NCBI RefSeq assembly: GCF_900176505.1
Contig: NZ_FWYB01000003.1
Coordinates: 124,001-188,000, forward strand
Source: Pedobacter nyackensis
GTDB lineage: Bacteria > Bacteroidota > Bacteroidia > Sphingobacteriales > Sphingobacteriaceae
Reading direction: 5' to 3'
DNA: 64,000 bases
Shown in pieces: positions 42,883-52,263 of this stretch. The notes beneath the pieces are model-generated. The model made no database searches and was not told the origin of the DNA. It saw only the letters and a program-made list of their open reading frames with translations. The translations under genes and the position numbers were made by a program. The stretch's first letter is position 1, and every line of letters starts with the position of its first letter.

Positions 42883-44274
42883 TTATTGGTCTTTGGCGCC
42901 TTTATTTTTTTCTTCCCATTGTTTGGCGAAAGACTTGGGCGCTACTTCCGGCATTTCGCGGTACTTGCCCCACATCTTTTTAAACAAAAATTTGAGGAAG
43001 AAGTTTTTGAGCTTCCCGCCAAAGCGATCCATTCTGGATCTTTTTTGCATACTGGTTTTCCAGATTTTCCAGCCAATCTCTTCTGATTTGGTATTTTGAT
43101 GGGTTGCCGCGGCGTCTCTTCTGTTTAACAGCAGCATCTTGTGAATGTCTATTTTAACCGGACAAACTTCCGAGCATTTTCCGCATAAGCTGGATGCATA
43201 GCTTAAGTGCTTAAAGTCCTTCATCCCTTTTAGGTGAGGGGTGATGATGGAACCAATCGGGCCGCTGTAAGTCGTATTGTAAGTATGACCGCCAATGTTT
43301 TTGTAAACCGGACAAGCATTCAGGCAAGCTCCACATCTGATACAGTACAGCCCCTGACGCTGATCTTTTTGCGCTAGCAAATTGGTACGGCCGTTGTCGA
43401 GCAATATCACGTACATTTCTTCTGGACCGTCCGTTTCTTCCCCACGTCTCGGACCACTTAATATTGTATTGTATACGGTTAAGTTTTGTCCGGTACCATG
43501 ACTGGCAAGCAGCGGCCAGAACAAGTCAAGGTCTGCCATGGAAGGGATGATCTTTTCGATGCCCACAATAGCGATATGAATTTTTGGGAAGGTTGTACAA
43601 AGTCTTGCATTTCCTTCGTTTTCTGTTAATGCAATACTCCCGGTATCAGCAATCAGGAAGTTTCCTCCACTAATACCTATATCTGCATTGAGGTATTTTT
43701 CTCTTAATAACTCACGCGCTTTTTGAGTAAGCTGTTCCGGCGTATAATCTAAAGGTGTACCAAATTTTTCATGGAAAAGCTTGGCAATATCCTCTTTATT
43801 CAAGTGCATTGCAGGAGTTACAATATGGTAAGGTGGTTGTCCAAGTAGTTGAACAATATATTCACCCAGGTCACTCTCCAATGATTCTATACCATGTTCT
43901 CCAAGAAAGTCGTTGAGATGTATTTCTTCAGTGGTCATGGATTTCGATTTAATCACCGTCTTTCCGCCACTTTTGTTGATGATGTTCAGGATTTCTTTCT
44001 GCGCTTCTTCCGTATTGTTCGCCCATATCACTTTTCCTCCTCTGCGTTGGAAGTTTGATTCAAACTCTGGTAAAAACTTATCCAGATTTTCCATCACGCG
44101 CCATTTTATGACATGAGCTTTCTTTTTGGAGTTCTCCAGGTTCTCGAATTTAGATAAGCCCCGCTCAACCGCAGTATTGTACTTGCCAATATTGTGATTA
44201 ATCGTTTCGCGATGCCCCAAATCAAAGGCCTTCTCATCAGCCTTAACCAAAAATTCCTCAGATACCTTCATCAT
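42883..44274 (-). CDS. lutB: LutB-like iron-sulfur lactate utilisation protein
   Basis: LUD-domain ferredoxin-like protein, 463 residues, homologous to LutB/YkgF of the LutABC L-lactate oxidation complex. The LUD domain lies at about 70-295 (ADIGISGGNFLIADTGSIALTENEGNAR). Two 4Fe-4S motifs follow: Cys311, 314, 317, 321 (CIRCGACLNACP) and Cys364, 367, 371 (CGKCSEVCP). lutA and lutC are not adjacent here. The start is ATG 44274 or 44271; a perfect -7 box is only 4 nt upstream of the first. The E1 gene follows after 2 bp, which could channel pyruvate from lactate into acyl-CoA synthesis. Confidence 0.88.
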   Translation of the reverse strand: MMKVSEEFLVKADEKAFDLGHRETINHNIGKYNTAVERGLSKFENLENSKKKAHVIKWRVMENLDKFLPEFESNFQRRGGKVIWANNTEEAQKEILNIINKSGGKTVIKSKSMTTEEIHLNDFLGEHGIESLESDLGEYIVQLLGQPPYHIVTPAMHLNKEDIAKLFHEKFGTPLDYTPEQLTQKARELLREKYLNADIGISGGNFLIADTGSIALTENEGNARLCTTFPKIHIAIVGIEKIIPSMADLDLFWPLLASHGTGQNLTVYNTILSGPRRGEETDGPEEMYVILLDNGRTNLLAQKDQRQGLYCIRCGACLNACPVYKNIGGHTYNTTYSGPIGSIITPHLKGMKDFKHLSYASSLCGKCSEVCPVKIDIHKMLLLNRRDAAATHQNTKSEEIGWKIWKTSMQKRSRMDRFGGKLKNFFLKFLFKKMWGKYREMPEVAPKSFAKQWEEKNKGAKDQ

Positions 44275-44278
44275 CTTC

Positions 44279-44286
44279 CAAATATA
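44279..44286 (-). promoter_or_regulatory. -7 box of lutB, implying a leaderless mRNA
   Basis: TATATTTG on the minus strand matches TAnnTTTG exactly and is 4 nt from the ATG at 44274. A second exact match (TAAATTTG, 44322-44315) lies 40 nt from the start codon and would give a normal leader. I cannot tell which is used. Confidence 0.45.
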
Positions 44287-44368
44287 AAAATAATTAAGTT
44301 TAAGCCTCGCATGCCAAATTTATATTACGCTTTGTTTACGACTAACGCTCTATCAGAGTTTAACGTAT

Positions 44369-44397
44369 AAAAAAACCTGCCGGGTAGGGCAGGTTTT
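44369..44397 (-). terminator. Intrinsic terminator of the tatC-rpiB-M28 unit
   Basis: AAAACCTGCC (44372-44381) / GGCAGGTTTT (44388-44397), a 10-bp perfect stem. On the minus strand it is followed by seven Ts (A run 44369-44375). It lies 16 bp after the M28 peptidase stop. Confidence 0.85.
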
Positions 44398-44412
44398 GAA
44401 ATGTAATACTAT

Positions 44413-46005
44413 TTAATTTTTTCTGGTACCGTCTTCGTTTTTATCAACGACCGGTCGTTTCGCCGCATTTGCTAATTCCCAGGCAGTAAAGTAAACCAGT
44501 TTCGCTCTTTTTGCCAGCATTGGGAAGTCAATTTTGCTGATCTCATCACCAGGCTGGTGATAATCATCATGAACCCCATTGAAGTAAAAAATAACAGGGA
44601 TACCATGTTTGGCAAAATTGTAATGATCGGAACGGTAATAAAAACGATTCGGATCTGTACGGTTGTTGTAGCGCTCATCGAGGCTCATTTTTACATAATC
44701 TTTATTCGCCTTTTTACCAATACGATCCAGGTCGCTGCTCAGCATATCAGAACCAATGATATAAACAAAATTATTGTCAGCCGCATGGTCCTTATCACCA
44801 CGGCCAATCATGTCGATATTTAAATTGGTAATGGTATTTGCCAAGGGGAAGATCGGATATTCGGAGTACCATTCAGATCCAAGTAATCCTTTTTCTTCAC
44901 CTGTTACGGTCATAAACAAGATACTTCTTTTTGGTCCTTTTCCTGCTTTTTTAGCTTTAGCAAAAGCATCAGCTATCATCAATACACCTGTGGTCCCAGA
45001 ACCATCATCATCTGCACCATTGTTAATCTTGTCATCACCTTTTACATCAGGCGTGATGCCGATATGGTCGTAGTGAGCAGTAATAACCAAAACTTCATTT
45101 TTCAGCTTCGGATCGGAACCTTCAAGGAAACCTAATACATTTTCAGCTCTTACTTTTGCCTCTGTTTTCTTTGCACTGGCCGTTAGAGCAACAGTTATGT
45201 CCTGGGAAGCAGGTTTTCCCGTTTCAGCAATTTTCTTTTTTAGAGCATCAATTGTATTTTTTGAGGCTTTAAGTATTTGATTCGCTGTAGTTGTTCCAAC
45301 ATAAATCACGGGGGTGCCTTGCGGACCGGCCATACGGTCAAGGTTTTCTTTGGTTTTCATCACCATTTGCTCTGATTGCAAATAGTTTTTTAAATTATCA
45401 GGCATGGCATCAATTGTAGGGTCAATTACAATTACAGCCTGTACTTTATTATCCGATAGATATTTGATTTTATTATTGATGTTTCCACCATTATTTTTGC
45501 CGGCCGATGCAGCTGAAGGATCTCCTGCTCTGAAAATCATCACAGTTTTTCCTCCCAGATTTAAGCCTTCATAGTCATTGTATCCTTCTTTGTTCAATCC
45601 ATATCCCGCAAATAAAACACTACCGGTATTGAAAGCAAATCCTTTCTCTGATACGGTACTGGGCATGATATAAAAATCTTTTAAAGGCTCAGCTGGTTGT
45701 CCTTCAATGGTCAGGATCTGTGAAGTTCCGTAGTTAACCATATCGATAGGCTGAAAATAATCTCCCTTTACAGGACCTTTTAAGCCGATACTTTTAAAGT
45801 GAGCTTTTATATAATCAGCGGCCATCCATCCACCTTTTTTACCTGTATTTCTACCCTCATATTCATCAGAGGCCAAAACAGAAAGATGTTTGTATGCGTG
45901 ATCTTTGGTGATGCTTTGACTGAATTTAATGGCGTCTCTATTTTGTGCCACAGCCGTGCAACCCATAAGGAGGACCAGACTGGTATATAAAAATTGTCTT
46001 TTCAT
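44413..46005 (-). CDS. M28-family zinc aminopeptidase/peptidase, secreted
   Basis: A 530-residue exported peptidase starting at ATG 46005 (MKRQFLYTSL). The signal ends near VLLMGCTAVAQ; it could be cleaved after Ala-Val-Ala or lipidated at Cys16. A protease-associated domain is inserted before the catalytic domain. The M28 metal ligands are visible: His in TAHYDHIG, Asp in NNGADDDGSG, Glu-Glu in VTGEEKGLLGS, Asp in NIDMIGRGD and His in DDYHQPGDE. It would release N-terminal residues from peptides in the periplasm or on the surface. It follows rpiB by 11 bp. Confidence 0.9.
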   Translation of the reverse strand: MKRQFLYTSLVLLMGCTAVAQNRDAIKFSQSITKDHAYKHLSVLASDEYEGRNTGKKGGWMAADYIKAHFKSIGLKGPVKGDYFQPIDMVNYGTSQILTIEGQPAEPLKDFYIMPSTVSEKGFAFNTGSVLFAGYGLNKEGYNDYEGLNLGGKTVMIFRAGDPSAASAGKNNGGNINNKIKYLSDNKVQAVIVIDPTIDAMPDNLKNYLQSEQMVMKTKENLDRMAGPQGTPVIYVGTTTANQILKASKNTIDALKKKIAETGKPASQDITVALTASAKKTEAKVRAENVLGFLEGSDPKLKNEVLVITAHYDHIGITPDVKGDDKINNGADDDGSGTTGVLMIADAFAKAKKAGKGPKRSILFMTVTGEEKGLLGSEWYSEYPIFPLANTITNLNIDMIGRGDKDHAADNNFVYIIGSDMLSSDLDRIGKKANKDYVKMSLDERYNNRTDPNRFYYRSDHYNFAKHGIPVIFYFNGVHDDYHQPGDEISKIDFPMLAKRAKLVYFTAWELANAAKRPVVDKNEDGTRKN

Positions 46006-46016
46006 ATTTAGGGTTT

Positions 46017-46457
46017 TTAGCAAGACATTTTATTTACTCTACCCTGATGTCTGCCACCTTCAAAAGCCGTATTCAGAAATGCAGTTACCATTTCTTTAGC
46101 CAGGTTTTCTGTTACGAATCTTGCAGGGATACAGATTACATTAGCATTGTTATGTAACCTTGCCAACTCCGCTATTTCCTTTTCCCAACAAATTGCAGCC
46201 CGAATTTTTTGGTGTTTATTGGCCGTTATCGCTACACCATTGGCGCTTCCGCAAACCAGTACGCCAAAATCACAGGCTTCGGTTTCTACAGCTTCAGCTA
46301 CAGGATGTGCAAAGTCAGGATAATCAACCGAGTCGGCAGAGTAAGTGCCAAAATCTGTTACCTCATAATCACTTAAAAATGATTTTAGGAGTTCCTTGTA
46401 TTCAAAGCCGGCATGATCCGCGCCAATAGCAATTTTAAGTTTGGTATCTGTTGACAT
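46017..46457 (-). CDS. rpiB: Ribose-5-phosphate isomerase B
   Basis: Interconverts ribose 5-phosphate and ribulose 5-phosphate in the pentose phosphate pathway. It has 146 residues from the ATG at 46457 (MSTDTKLKIAIGADHAG); an upstream frame extension to 46523 overlaps the end of tatC and was not used. Family motifs are IGADHAGFEYK, DYPDFAHPVAEAV, the catalytic Cys in GVLVCGSANGVAITANK and EGGRHQGRV. It is located between tatC and the M28 peptidase in a tight same-strand unit. Confidence 0.93.
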   Translation of the reverse strand: MSTDTKLKIAIGADHAGFEYKELLKSFLSDYEVTDFGTYSADSVDYPDFAHPVAEAVETEACDFGVLVCGSANGVAITANKHQKIRAAICWEKEIAELARLHNNANVICIPARFVTENLAKEMVTAFLNTAFEGGRHQGRVNKMSC

Positions 46458-46494
46458 TTTTTTAGTTAGTTTATGAGTAATAAAATAAGAGGTT

Positions 46495-47388
46495 TTATTT
46501 TCTGTTGATTGTAGATACACCACGGAGCTCTTTATTTCTCTTGCGTTCGATGTTAGCCGATATAAAGATACTTAGTTCGTATAATACAAATAGTGGTAAG
46601 GCAACAACAAGCATCGTCATCACATCTGCAGTAGGTGTTACAACCGCTGCAACGATCAAAATGACAACTGCTGCATATCTTCTGCTGGAGCGCATGAATG
46701 CAGGCGTCATGATACCAAATTTCGATAAAATGTAGATGACAACCGGCAATTGGAAAATAATACCAGAACCAATTGTTAATGTGGCTACAGAAGATAAATA
46801 AGAGGTGATGGTAAAGGTATTTTCAATATCCGGACTTACCGTAAAATTGGTTAGAAAGTTAACGGATAGGGGACAAACAATATAATAGCCAAACATGATC
46901 CCTATGAAGAAAAGGACGGAGGCAAACGTTACGAAGCTACTTGCTGACTTACGTTCATTCTCATGTAATGCAGGTTTAATGAACAGCCACAATTCAAATA
47001 ATATGTATGGAATACCTAAGATAATACCGACCATCACGCAGGCATTGATTTGCAGGGTAAATTGTCCGGCCATTTCTGTATTGATAATCTTCGCATCAAT
47101 ATGGGTGATACAAAGATCTGAGCTGATCATACTTGGCCATGCCGCAGCCATCTTACACATCATTCTGTAGGTCCAGAAATCAGGGTTTTTAGGGCCCATG
47201 ATCAGTTCATTAAAAATGAAATCTGAAAACCAAAATGCACCTATTGTAAATATCACAACTACCAATAACGCCCGCAATAGATGTTTTCTAAGCACATCTA
47301 TATGGTCAAAGAAAGACATTTCCGCTTCTATTGTTTTTCCTTTTTCTTTTATGGCCCCAATCAGGTCACGCTTTTTATTACTGCTCAT
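46495..47388 (-). CDS. tatC: Sec-independent protein translocase TatC
   Basis: Receptor of the twin-arginine translocase, 297 residues with six membrane helices. The family signatures are MSFFDHIDVLRKHLLRALL near the N terminus and LGIPYILFELWLFIKPALHENERK after TM2. The first periplasmic loop (about 55-118) is longer than in E. coli, as is usual in Bacteroidota. Two tatA genes lie about 23 kb upstream in the window. rpiB follows after 37 bp. Its -7 box overlaps the terminator of the accC operon. Confidence 0.94.
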   Translation of the reverse strand: MSSNKKRDLIGAIKEKGKTIEAEMSFFDHIDVLRKHLLRALLVVVIFTIGAFWFSDFIFNELIMGPKNPDFWTYRMMCKMAAAWPSMISSDLCITHIDAKIINTEMAGQFTLQINACVMVGIILGIPYILFELWLFIKPALHENERKSASSFVTFASVLFFIGIMFGYYIVCPLSVNFLTNFTVSPDIENTFTITSYLSSVATLTIGSGIIFQLPVVIYILSKFGIMTPAFMRSSRRYAAVVILIVAAVVTPTADVMTMLVVALPLFVLYELSIFISANIERKRNKELRGVSTINRK

Positions 47389-47401
47389 GTAGGTTATTTG
47401 T

Positions 47402-47438
47402 AAAACAAAAATACCATTCTTTTATTGAGAATGGTATT
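47402..47438 (-). terminator. Intrinsic terminator of the fatty-acid operon
   Basis: ATACCATTCT (47411-47420) / AGAATGGTAT (47428-47437), a perfect 10-bp stem with a 7-nt loop, followed on the minus strand by TTTTTGTTTTA. It lies about 56 bp after the accC stop. Confidence 0.8.
47406..47413 (-). promoter_or_regulatory. -7 box of tatC
   Basis: TATTTTTG on the minus strand matches TAnnTTTG exactly and is 17 nt from the tatC ATG. It lies within the T tract of the accC terminator. No -33 TTTG is seen. Confidence 0.45.
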
Positions 47439-47493
47439 CAGGCTTTAAATCTAGCAAATAGTTTTTCAACTGTATACTTATTGTGAGGGATTC

Positions 47494-48834
47494 TTATTCC
47501 GAAAATTCGAAAGTCTCCATAAATTTAGTGGTAAAATTACCTGCTCTGAAGTTGGGGTCTTTCATTAATTTTAAGTGGAAAGGAATTGTTGTTTTAACAC
47601 CTTCGATTACAAATTCGCTTAATGCACGTTCCATGGTGCTGATAGCTTCTTCACGTGTTTGTGCCACACAAATTAGCTTAGCGATCATTGAATCGTAGTT
47701 TGAAGGAATCTGATAACCTGCATAAACGTGCGTATCAACCCTTACACCATGACCACCTGGAGAGTGGAAGTTTGTTATTTTACCTGGTGAAGGTCTGAAG
47801 TTGTTAAATGGATCTTCAGCATTGATTCTGCATTCGATAGCGTGCATATCAGGTAAGTAGTTTTTTCCTGAAATTGGAACTCCCGAAGCTACTTTGATTT
47901 GTTCTTTGATCAAATCGTAGTTGATTACTTCTTCAGTTACCGGATGCTCTACCTGAATACGGGTGTTCATTTCCATAAAATAGAAATTGCGGTGTTTGTC
48001 TACCAAAAACTCGATAGTTCCCGCACCTTCGTACTGTACAGCGATGGCACCTTTAATAGCTGCTTCACCCATTCTTTCACGCAGTTCAGGAGTCATAAAT
48101 GGCGAAGGAGCTTCCTCTACCAATTTTTGATGCCTGCGTTGAATAGAGCAATCACGCTCAGATAAGTGACAAGCTTTACCATATTGGTCGCCGATAATCT
48201 GGATCTCAATGTGGCGTGGATCTTCAATGTATTTTTCAAGGTAAAGACCATCGTTACCAAAGGCCGCACCCGACTCTTGTCTTGCGCTATCCCATGCATT
48301 TTCGAAGTCTTCATCTTTCCATACTACGCGCATTCCGCGACCACCACCACCGGCAGTAGCTTTTAGTATAACAGGATAGCCAATTTCGTTAGCAGTTACA
48401 ATTCCGTCTTTTATATTTTCAACCAAACCTTGAGAACCCGGAATAGTAGGAACACCTGCTTTTTTCATGGTCTCTTTAGCCGATGCTTTATCGCCCATAG
48501 AGTTGATCTGCTCAGGAGTTGCTCCAATGAACTTAATTCCGTAATCACGACAAACTGACGAAAACTTAGCGTTTTCAGATAAGAATCCGTAACCAGGGTG
48601 TATCGCATCTGCATTTGTTAATTCAGCTGCAGAGATAATATTTGGAATGCTCAGGTAAGAATCCTTACTTGGCGGAGGCCCAATACAAACGGCTTCATCT
48701 GCGAAGCGTACGTGTAAACTCTCTCTGTCGGCAGTAGAGTAAACCGCTACGGTTTTGATGCCCATTTCTTTACAGGTGCGGATAATGCGTAAAGCAATCT
48801 CGCCCCTGTTGGCAATTAATATTTTCTTAAACAT
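47494..48834 (-). CDS. accC: Acetyl-CoA carboxylase, biotin carboxylase subunit
   Basis: ATP-grasp enzyme carboxylating biotin on AccB, first half of malonyl-CoA synthesis. It has 446 residues with the family motifs [32 protein letters not shown] loop [52 protein letters not shown] and the biotin-binding [13 protein letters not shown]. It starts 35 bp after accB and ends the fatty-acid operon. The carboxyltransferase genes accA and accD are not in the window. Confidence 0.96.
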   Translation of the reverse strand: MFKKILIANRGEIALRIIRTCKEMGIKTVAVYSTADRESLHVRFADEAVCIGPPPSKDSYLSIPNIISAAELTNADAIHPGYGFLSENAKFSSVCRDYGIKFIGATPEQINSMGDKASAKETMKKAGVPTIPGSQGLVENIKDGIVTANEIGYPVILKATAGGGGRGMRVVWKDEDFENAWDSARQESGAAFGNDGLYLEKYIEDPRHIEIQIIGDQYGKACHLSERDCSIQRRHQKLVEEAPSPFMTPELRERMGEAAIKGAIAVQYEGAGTIEFLVDKHRNFYFMEMNTRIQVEHPVTEEVINYDLIKEQIKVASGVPISGKNYLPDMHAIECRINAEDPFNNFRPSPGKITNFHSPGGHGVRVDTHVYAGYQIPSNYDSMIAKLICVAQTREEAISTMERALSEFVIEGVKTTIPFHLKLMKDPNFRAGNFTTKFMETFEFSE

Positions 48835-48869
48835 ATATTTTATATAGTGTAATTTGCTTTAAGCAAATA

Positions 48870-49346
48870 TTACATCGGTTCTACTAAAAATAAAGGTTGG
48901 TCGTACTCCACTGGTGATGCATTATCAACAAGGACTTTCACAATTTTACCTGAAACTTCACTTTCAATTTCATTGAAAAGTTTCATAGCTTCAATGATGC
49001 AGATCACTTTTCCGGTTGTAACCTCATCGCCAACATTTACGAAAGAAGGTTTATCCGGGCTCGCAGAACGATAGAATGTACCGATCATAGGTGATTTAAT
49101 AGTGATGTACTTTGAAGTCTCTTCAACAGGTGCAGATGCTTTAGTTTCTGTAGGGGCAGCCAATTGCTGGGCAGCAGGAGCTGGTGCTACAGCAGGAGCA
49201 ATCTGAGCCGGTACAGTCGCCTGAACATAAGTAGGTGCCTGATTGGTTTTGATTGTGATTTTGAAGTCTTCCTGCTCAATAGCTACTTCATTTACGCCCG
49301 AACGAGAAACAAATTTAATAAGTTCCTGAATTTGTTTAATATCCAT
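48870..49346 (-). CDS. accB: Acetyl-CoA carboxylase, biotin carboxyl carrier protein
   Basis: A 158-residue carrier. The N-terminal segment (about 1-35) binds other subunits, the middle (about 38-75) is an Ala/Pro-rich flexible linker, and the C-terminal biotinyl domain carries Lys122 in IIEAMKLFNEIE, the biotinylation site. The domain opens with KSPMIGTFYRSASPDKPSFV. It lies between fabH (72 bp upstream) and accC (35 bp downstream). Confidence 0.96.
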   Translation of the reverse strand: MDIKQIQELIKFVSRSGVNEVAIEQEDFKITIKTNQAPTYVQATVPAQIAPAVAPAPAAQQLAAPTETKASAPVEETSKYITIKSPMIGTFYRSASPDKPSFVNVGDEVTTGKVICIIEAMKLFNEIESEVSGKIVKVLVDNASPVEYDQPLFLVEPM

Positions 49347-49418
49347 TTTTTAGGTGTTATTTAGAAAAAATAGTACGTCTTTAGAACTATCTAAGTTAAG
49401 ATTATTTATTTTATAAAA

Positions 49419-50408
49419 TTAGTAGGCCCATTTTAAATAAACGGACCCCCATGTAAAGCCACCTCCAAAAGCAGCCAATATGATATTGTCGCCTTTTTTA
49501 AGTTGATTTTCCCACTCCCATAGGCATAACGGAATTGTACCATTGGTCGTGTTTCCATAACGCTGTATGTTGATCATTACTTTTTCAGAACCAACGCCCA
49601 TTCTCGATGCCGTAGCATCAATAATGCGTTTGTTAGCCTGATGTGGTACCAACCAGGTTACATCATCCGAAGTAAGACTGTTGCGATCCATAATCTCAGC
49701 AGCAACATCGGCCATATTGGTTACGGCAAATTTGAATACTGCTTGCCCTTCCTGATAAACAACATGCTCGTTGTTATCTATGGTTTCATGTGTTGCCGGT
49801 CTTGCAGAACCACCAGCTTTTTGATGTAAATATTGTTTTCCTGCGCCGTCGCTTTTTAAAATAGAATCCATTATTCCCAAACCTTCTTCATTAGGCTCAA
49901 GTAAAACGGCACCGCAACCATCACCAAAAATGATGCAGGTTGTGCGATCCTGATAATTGATGATTGACGACATTTTATCGCCACCAACAACTAAAACTTT
50001 TTTATGCTTACCGGATTCTATGAATTGTGCACCTGTCGACAAGCCATAAATAAAGCCTGAACAAGCAGCCTGAAGGTCATAGCCCCAGGCATTTTTAGCA
50101 CCAATTTTATCTGCCAGAATATTCGCAGATGCAGGGAAAGGCATATCCGGAGTGGTAGTACAGAAAATAATCAGCTCAATTTCTTCAGCGCTGATTCCAC
50201 GTTTTTCAAGTAAGCCATTCACAGCATGAACTGCCATGTCTGAAGTACCTAAGCCTTCACCTTTTAATATTCTTCGCTCTTTGATACCTGTTCTGGATGT
50301 AATCCATTCATCGGTAGTGTCTACAATTGATTCAAGCTCTTTGTTGGTCATTACGTAATCAGGTACATAACCATGAACAGCTGTAATCGCAGCGTGAATT
50401 TTACTCAT
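49419..50408 (-). CDS. fabH: 3-oxoacyl-ACP synthase III
   Basis: Initiates fatty-acid synthesis by condensing acyl-CoA with malonyl-ACP. It has 329 residues with the catalytic Cys116 in [13 protein letters not shown], His in [11 protein letters not shown] and Asn in [11 protein letters not shown]. The substrate could be a branched acyl-CoA, since many Bacteroidota make iso-fatty acids, but this is not visible in the sequence. It starts 11 bp after plsX. Confidence 0.96.
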   Translation of the reverse strand: MSKIHAAITAVHGYVPDYVMTNKELESIVDTTDEWITSRTGIKERRILKGEGLGTSDMAVHAVNGLLEKRGISAEEIELIIFCTTTPDMPFPASANILADKIGAKNAWGYDLQAACSGFIYGLSTGAQFIESGKHKKVLVVGGDKMSSIINYQDRTTCIIFGDGCGAVLLEPNEEGLGIMDSILKSDGAGKQYLHQKAGGSARPATHETIDNNEHVVYQEGQAVFKFAVTNMADVAAEIMDRNSLTSDDVTWLVPHQANKRIIDATASRMGVGSEKVMINIQRYGNTTNGTIPLCLWEWENQLKKGDNIILAAFGGGFTWGSVYLKWAY

Positions 50409-50419
50409 TTTAATTAAAA

Positions 50420-51358
50420 TTATTTAAATGCGGCTTGTATTTTTCCAACCAAGCCGGTTGTAATCATGTCCCTGGATTGCAGGATCATGTTTTTAACAGC
50501 CAACGGGCTCGAAATGCCATGGCCAATTACTACAGGGGCGTTTACACCTAAAACAGGACTACCTCCGTAATTTTCATAATTAAAGCGGTCAAAGAATTCG
50601 TCCTTTAACCCTCTTTTTTTAGTCAGTACATAAAAAGACTCAGCAAGTTTAAGCATCACATTTCCCGTAAAACCGTCGCAAACAATTACATCGGCTTTAT
50701 CGTTAAACAAATCCCTTCCTTCCACATTACCGACAAAATTGAAAAGATTAGTATCCTTCATTAAGGGGAAAGTAGCCAGGCTAAGCATATCACCTTTTTC
50801 ATCTTCCTCGCCAATATTCATCAAGGCAACTTTAGGGTTCTCTATCTGCATCACATATTCAGCGTACAAACTTCCCAAAATACCAAATTGAAGTAAAGTA
50901 TCAGGCTTGCAGTCGGCATTAGCGCCAACATCAAGCATTAATCCTATGCCTCCGCTTAGTTTAGGAAGAAAAGTAGTTAAACATGGCCTGATAATACCGG
51001 GAATGGTTTTAACGCTAAAAACAGCGCCAACAAGCATTGCGCCCGAATTACCTGCACTTGCAAACGAATCAAGTTTACCTTCTTTAAGTAAATTGAATCC
51101 AATAGATATACTGGAATTAGGCTTTTGAACAATAGCCTTAGTGGGATGTTCGCCCATACCAATCACCTCTTCGGTATGAACATACTCAAAGTGATCCGGA
51201 TTAAATCCGTTTTCAGATAGGATGGGCTTAATTTGCTGGGTATCTCCAATAAGCACTATTTGCTCATCCGAAGATAACAATGGATGAGCCGCTATTGCTC
51301 CTAAAACATTTGCTTTAGGAGCATAGTCTCCGCCCATTATATCGAGACCTATTCTCAT
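50420..51358 (-). CDS. plsX: Phosphate acyltransferase PlsX
   Basis: Converts acyl-ACP to acyl-phosphate for phospholipid synthesis; peripheral membrane enzyme. It has 312 residues. Motifs are [52 protein letters not shown] and [13 protein letters not shown]. It follows rpmF after 99 bp and precedes fabH, the widely conserved gene order. Confidence 0.96.
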   Translation of the reverse strand: MRIGLDIMGGDYAPKANVLGAIAAHPLLSSDEQIVLIGDTQQIKPILSENGFNPDHFEYVHTEEVIGMGEHPTKAIVQKPNSSISIGFNLLKEGKLDSFASAGNSGAMLVGAVFSVKTIPGIIRPCLTTFLPKLSGGIGLMLDVGANADCKPDTLLQFGILGSLYAEYVMQIENPKVALMNIGEEDEKGDMLSLATFPLMKDTNLFNFVGNVEGRDLFNDKADVIVCDGFTGNVMLKLAESFYVLTKKRGLKDEFFDRFNYENYGGSPVLGVNAPVVIGHGISSPLAVKNMILQSRDMITTGLVGKIQAAFK

Positions 51359-51457
51359 AGTAAAAAATCAGTTTGTGTACGAGGCAAAATCGCCTTTTTT
51401 TAAAGGCTCTAAGTTAAACTTTAGTGGCCTTAAAACACAAACTATTTTTCAAGAAAA

Positions 51458-51649
51458 TTAACCTATTGAGGTGTTTTCAATAACCAATTTACCGTTGTAG
51501 TACAAGTTACCATCAACGTTGTAAGCGCGGTGAGGAATGTGTATCGCACCTGTTGTTTGACAAGTAGCTAAAGAAGGAGCTTCTGCTTTATAGTGAGTTC
51601 TTCTCTTATCTCTTCTGCTCTTAGAAATCTTGCGTTTTGGATGTGCCAT
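51458..51649 (-). CDS. rpmF: 50S ribosomal protein L32
   Basis: A 63-residue ribosomal protein. [20 protein letters not shown] and the later [21 protein letters not shown] are diagnostic. Only one Cys (Cys30) remains of the zinc-binding cysteines seen in some L32 proteins, so this is a zinc-independent form. It is located between DUF177 and plsX, as in many bacteria. Confidence 0.95.
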   Translation of the reverse strand: MAHPKRKISKSRRDKRRTHYKAEAPSLATCQTTGAIHIPHRAYNVDGNLYYNGKLVIENTSIG

Positions 51650-51670
51650 TGTTGATTTATTTAAATATTA

Positions 51671-52204
51671 TTATTTTAATTTCTTTAATGCTGCCCACCT
51701 TGGGTCATCACTTTGTTGTTCTTCTTCTTCCTGTGATCCTACTGCTAAACTTTCCAGTCTTGCAATCATTTCCTGGTCGCATTTCTGACCAGTACCATTT
51801 TCCTCACAAATTTTAATATAAGGAACCGAAACGGTAATGAACTCGTAAAGAAAAGCTGATACATCTAGTTCACTCTCTTTTTTACTCAGTACAATGATTT
51901 CTAAATCATCGCTCTCTAATTCATCTTCAGCAAATTTTACAATCTGCCTTTCCTTTATATTTATTGGTGCATCAAATTCAGCTAAACACTTGTCGCAATC
52001 CAATACTATAGTCCCTTTAATGTGGATTTGTAGTATCAGCATTGCTTCTTGCTTGTCCAGCTCAACCTCCGCTGTTAATTTTCCCTTTTTTACCAGAGAA
52101 TATTCAAAGGCGTCAAAAAAACTGCTATCAATCTCAAAATCAAACTGATGTTTGCCAATTTTTAAGCCTGTAAAGGGTATAGAAAATTGTTTTAATGCTT
52201 TCAA
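51671..52204 (-). CDS. DUF177 (YceD-like) protein
   Basis: A 177-residue protein of the YceD/DUF177 family, linked to 23S rRNA handling and found next to rpmF. Visible motifs are the start KALKQFSIPFTGLKIGKHQFDFEID, the central DCDKCLAEFDAPI and the end GTGQKCDQ with DPRWAALKKLK. I use the TTG at 52204 as start. The frame extends to another TTG at 52228, but that codon lies inside a perfect -7 box and is excluded. It is the first gene of the rpmF-plsX-fabH-accBC operon. Confidence 0.9.
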   Translation of the reverse strand: MKALKQFSIPFTGLKIGKHQFDFEIDSSFFDAFEYSLVKKGKLTAEVELDKQEAMLILQIHIKGTIVLDCDKCLAEFDAPINIKERQIVKFAEDELESDDLEIIVLSKKESELDVSAFLYEFITVSVPYIKICEENGTGQKCDQEMIARLESLAVGSQEEEEQQSDDPRWAALKKLK

Positions 52205-52225
52205 TTGTAACAAAATTTTAGCCCG

Positions 52226-52257
52226 CAAATGTAGAGATTATTTTTAATGGTTGCAAA
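52226..52257 (-). promoter_or_regulatory. Consensus promoter of the DUF177-rpmF-plsX-fabH-accBC operon
   Basis: On the minus strand TTTG (52257-52254), a 20-nt spacer and TACATTTG (52233-52226) match the Bacteroidota consensus at both elements. It lies just past the pdxA stop (52264), and the transcript would start about 15-18 nt before the TTG at 52204. Confidence 0.75.
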
Positions 52258-52263
52258 TCTTTT

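Noticed and set aside
46458..46523. N-terminal extension of rpiB
   Set aside because: It overlaps the end of tatC and lacks RpiB similarity; the ATG at 46457 gives the normal length.
51392..51407. GCCTTT/AAAGGC hairpin between rpmF and plsX as a terminator
   Set aside because: A 6-bp stem whose loop is the T run itself; it lies inside a conserved operon.
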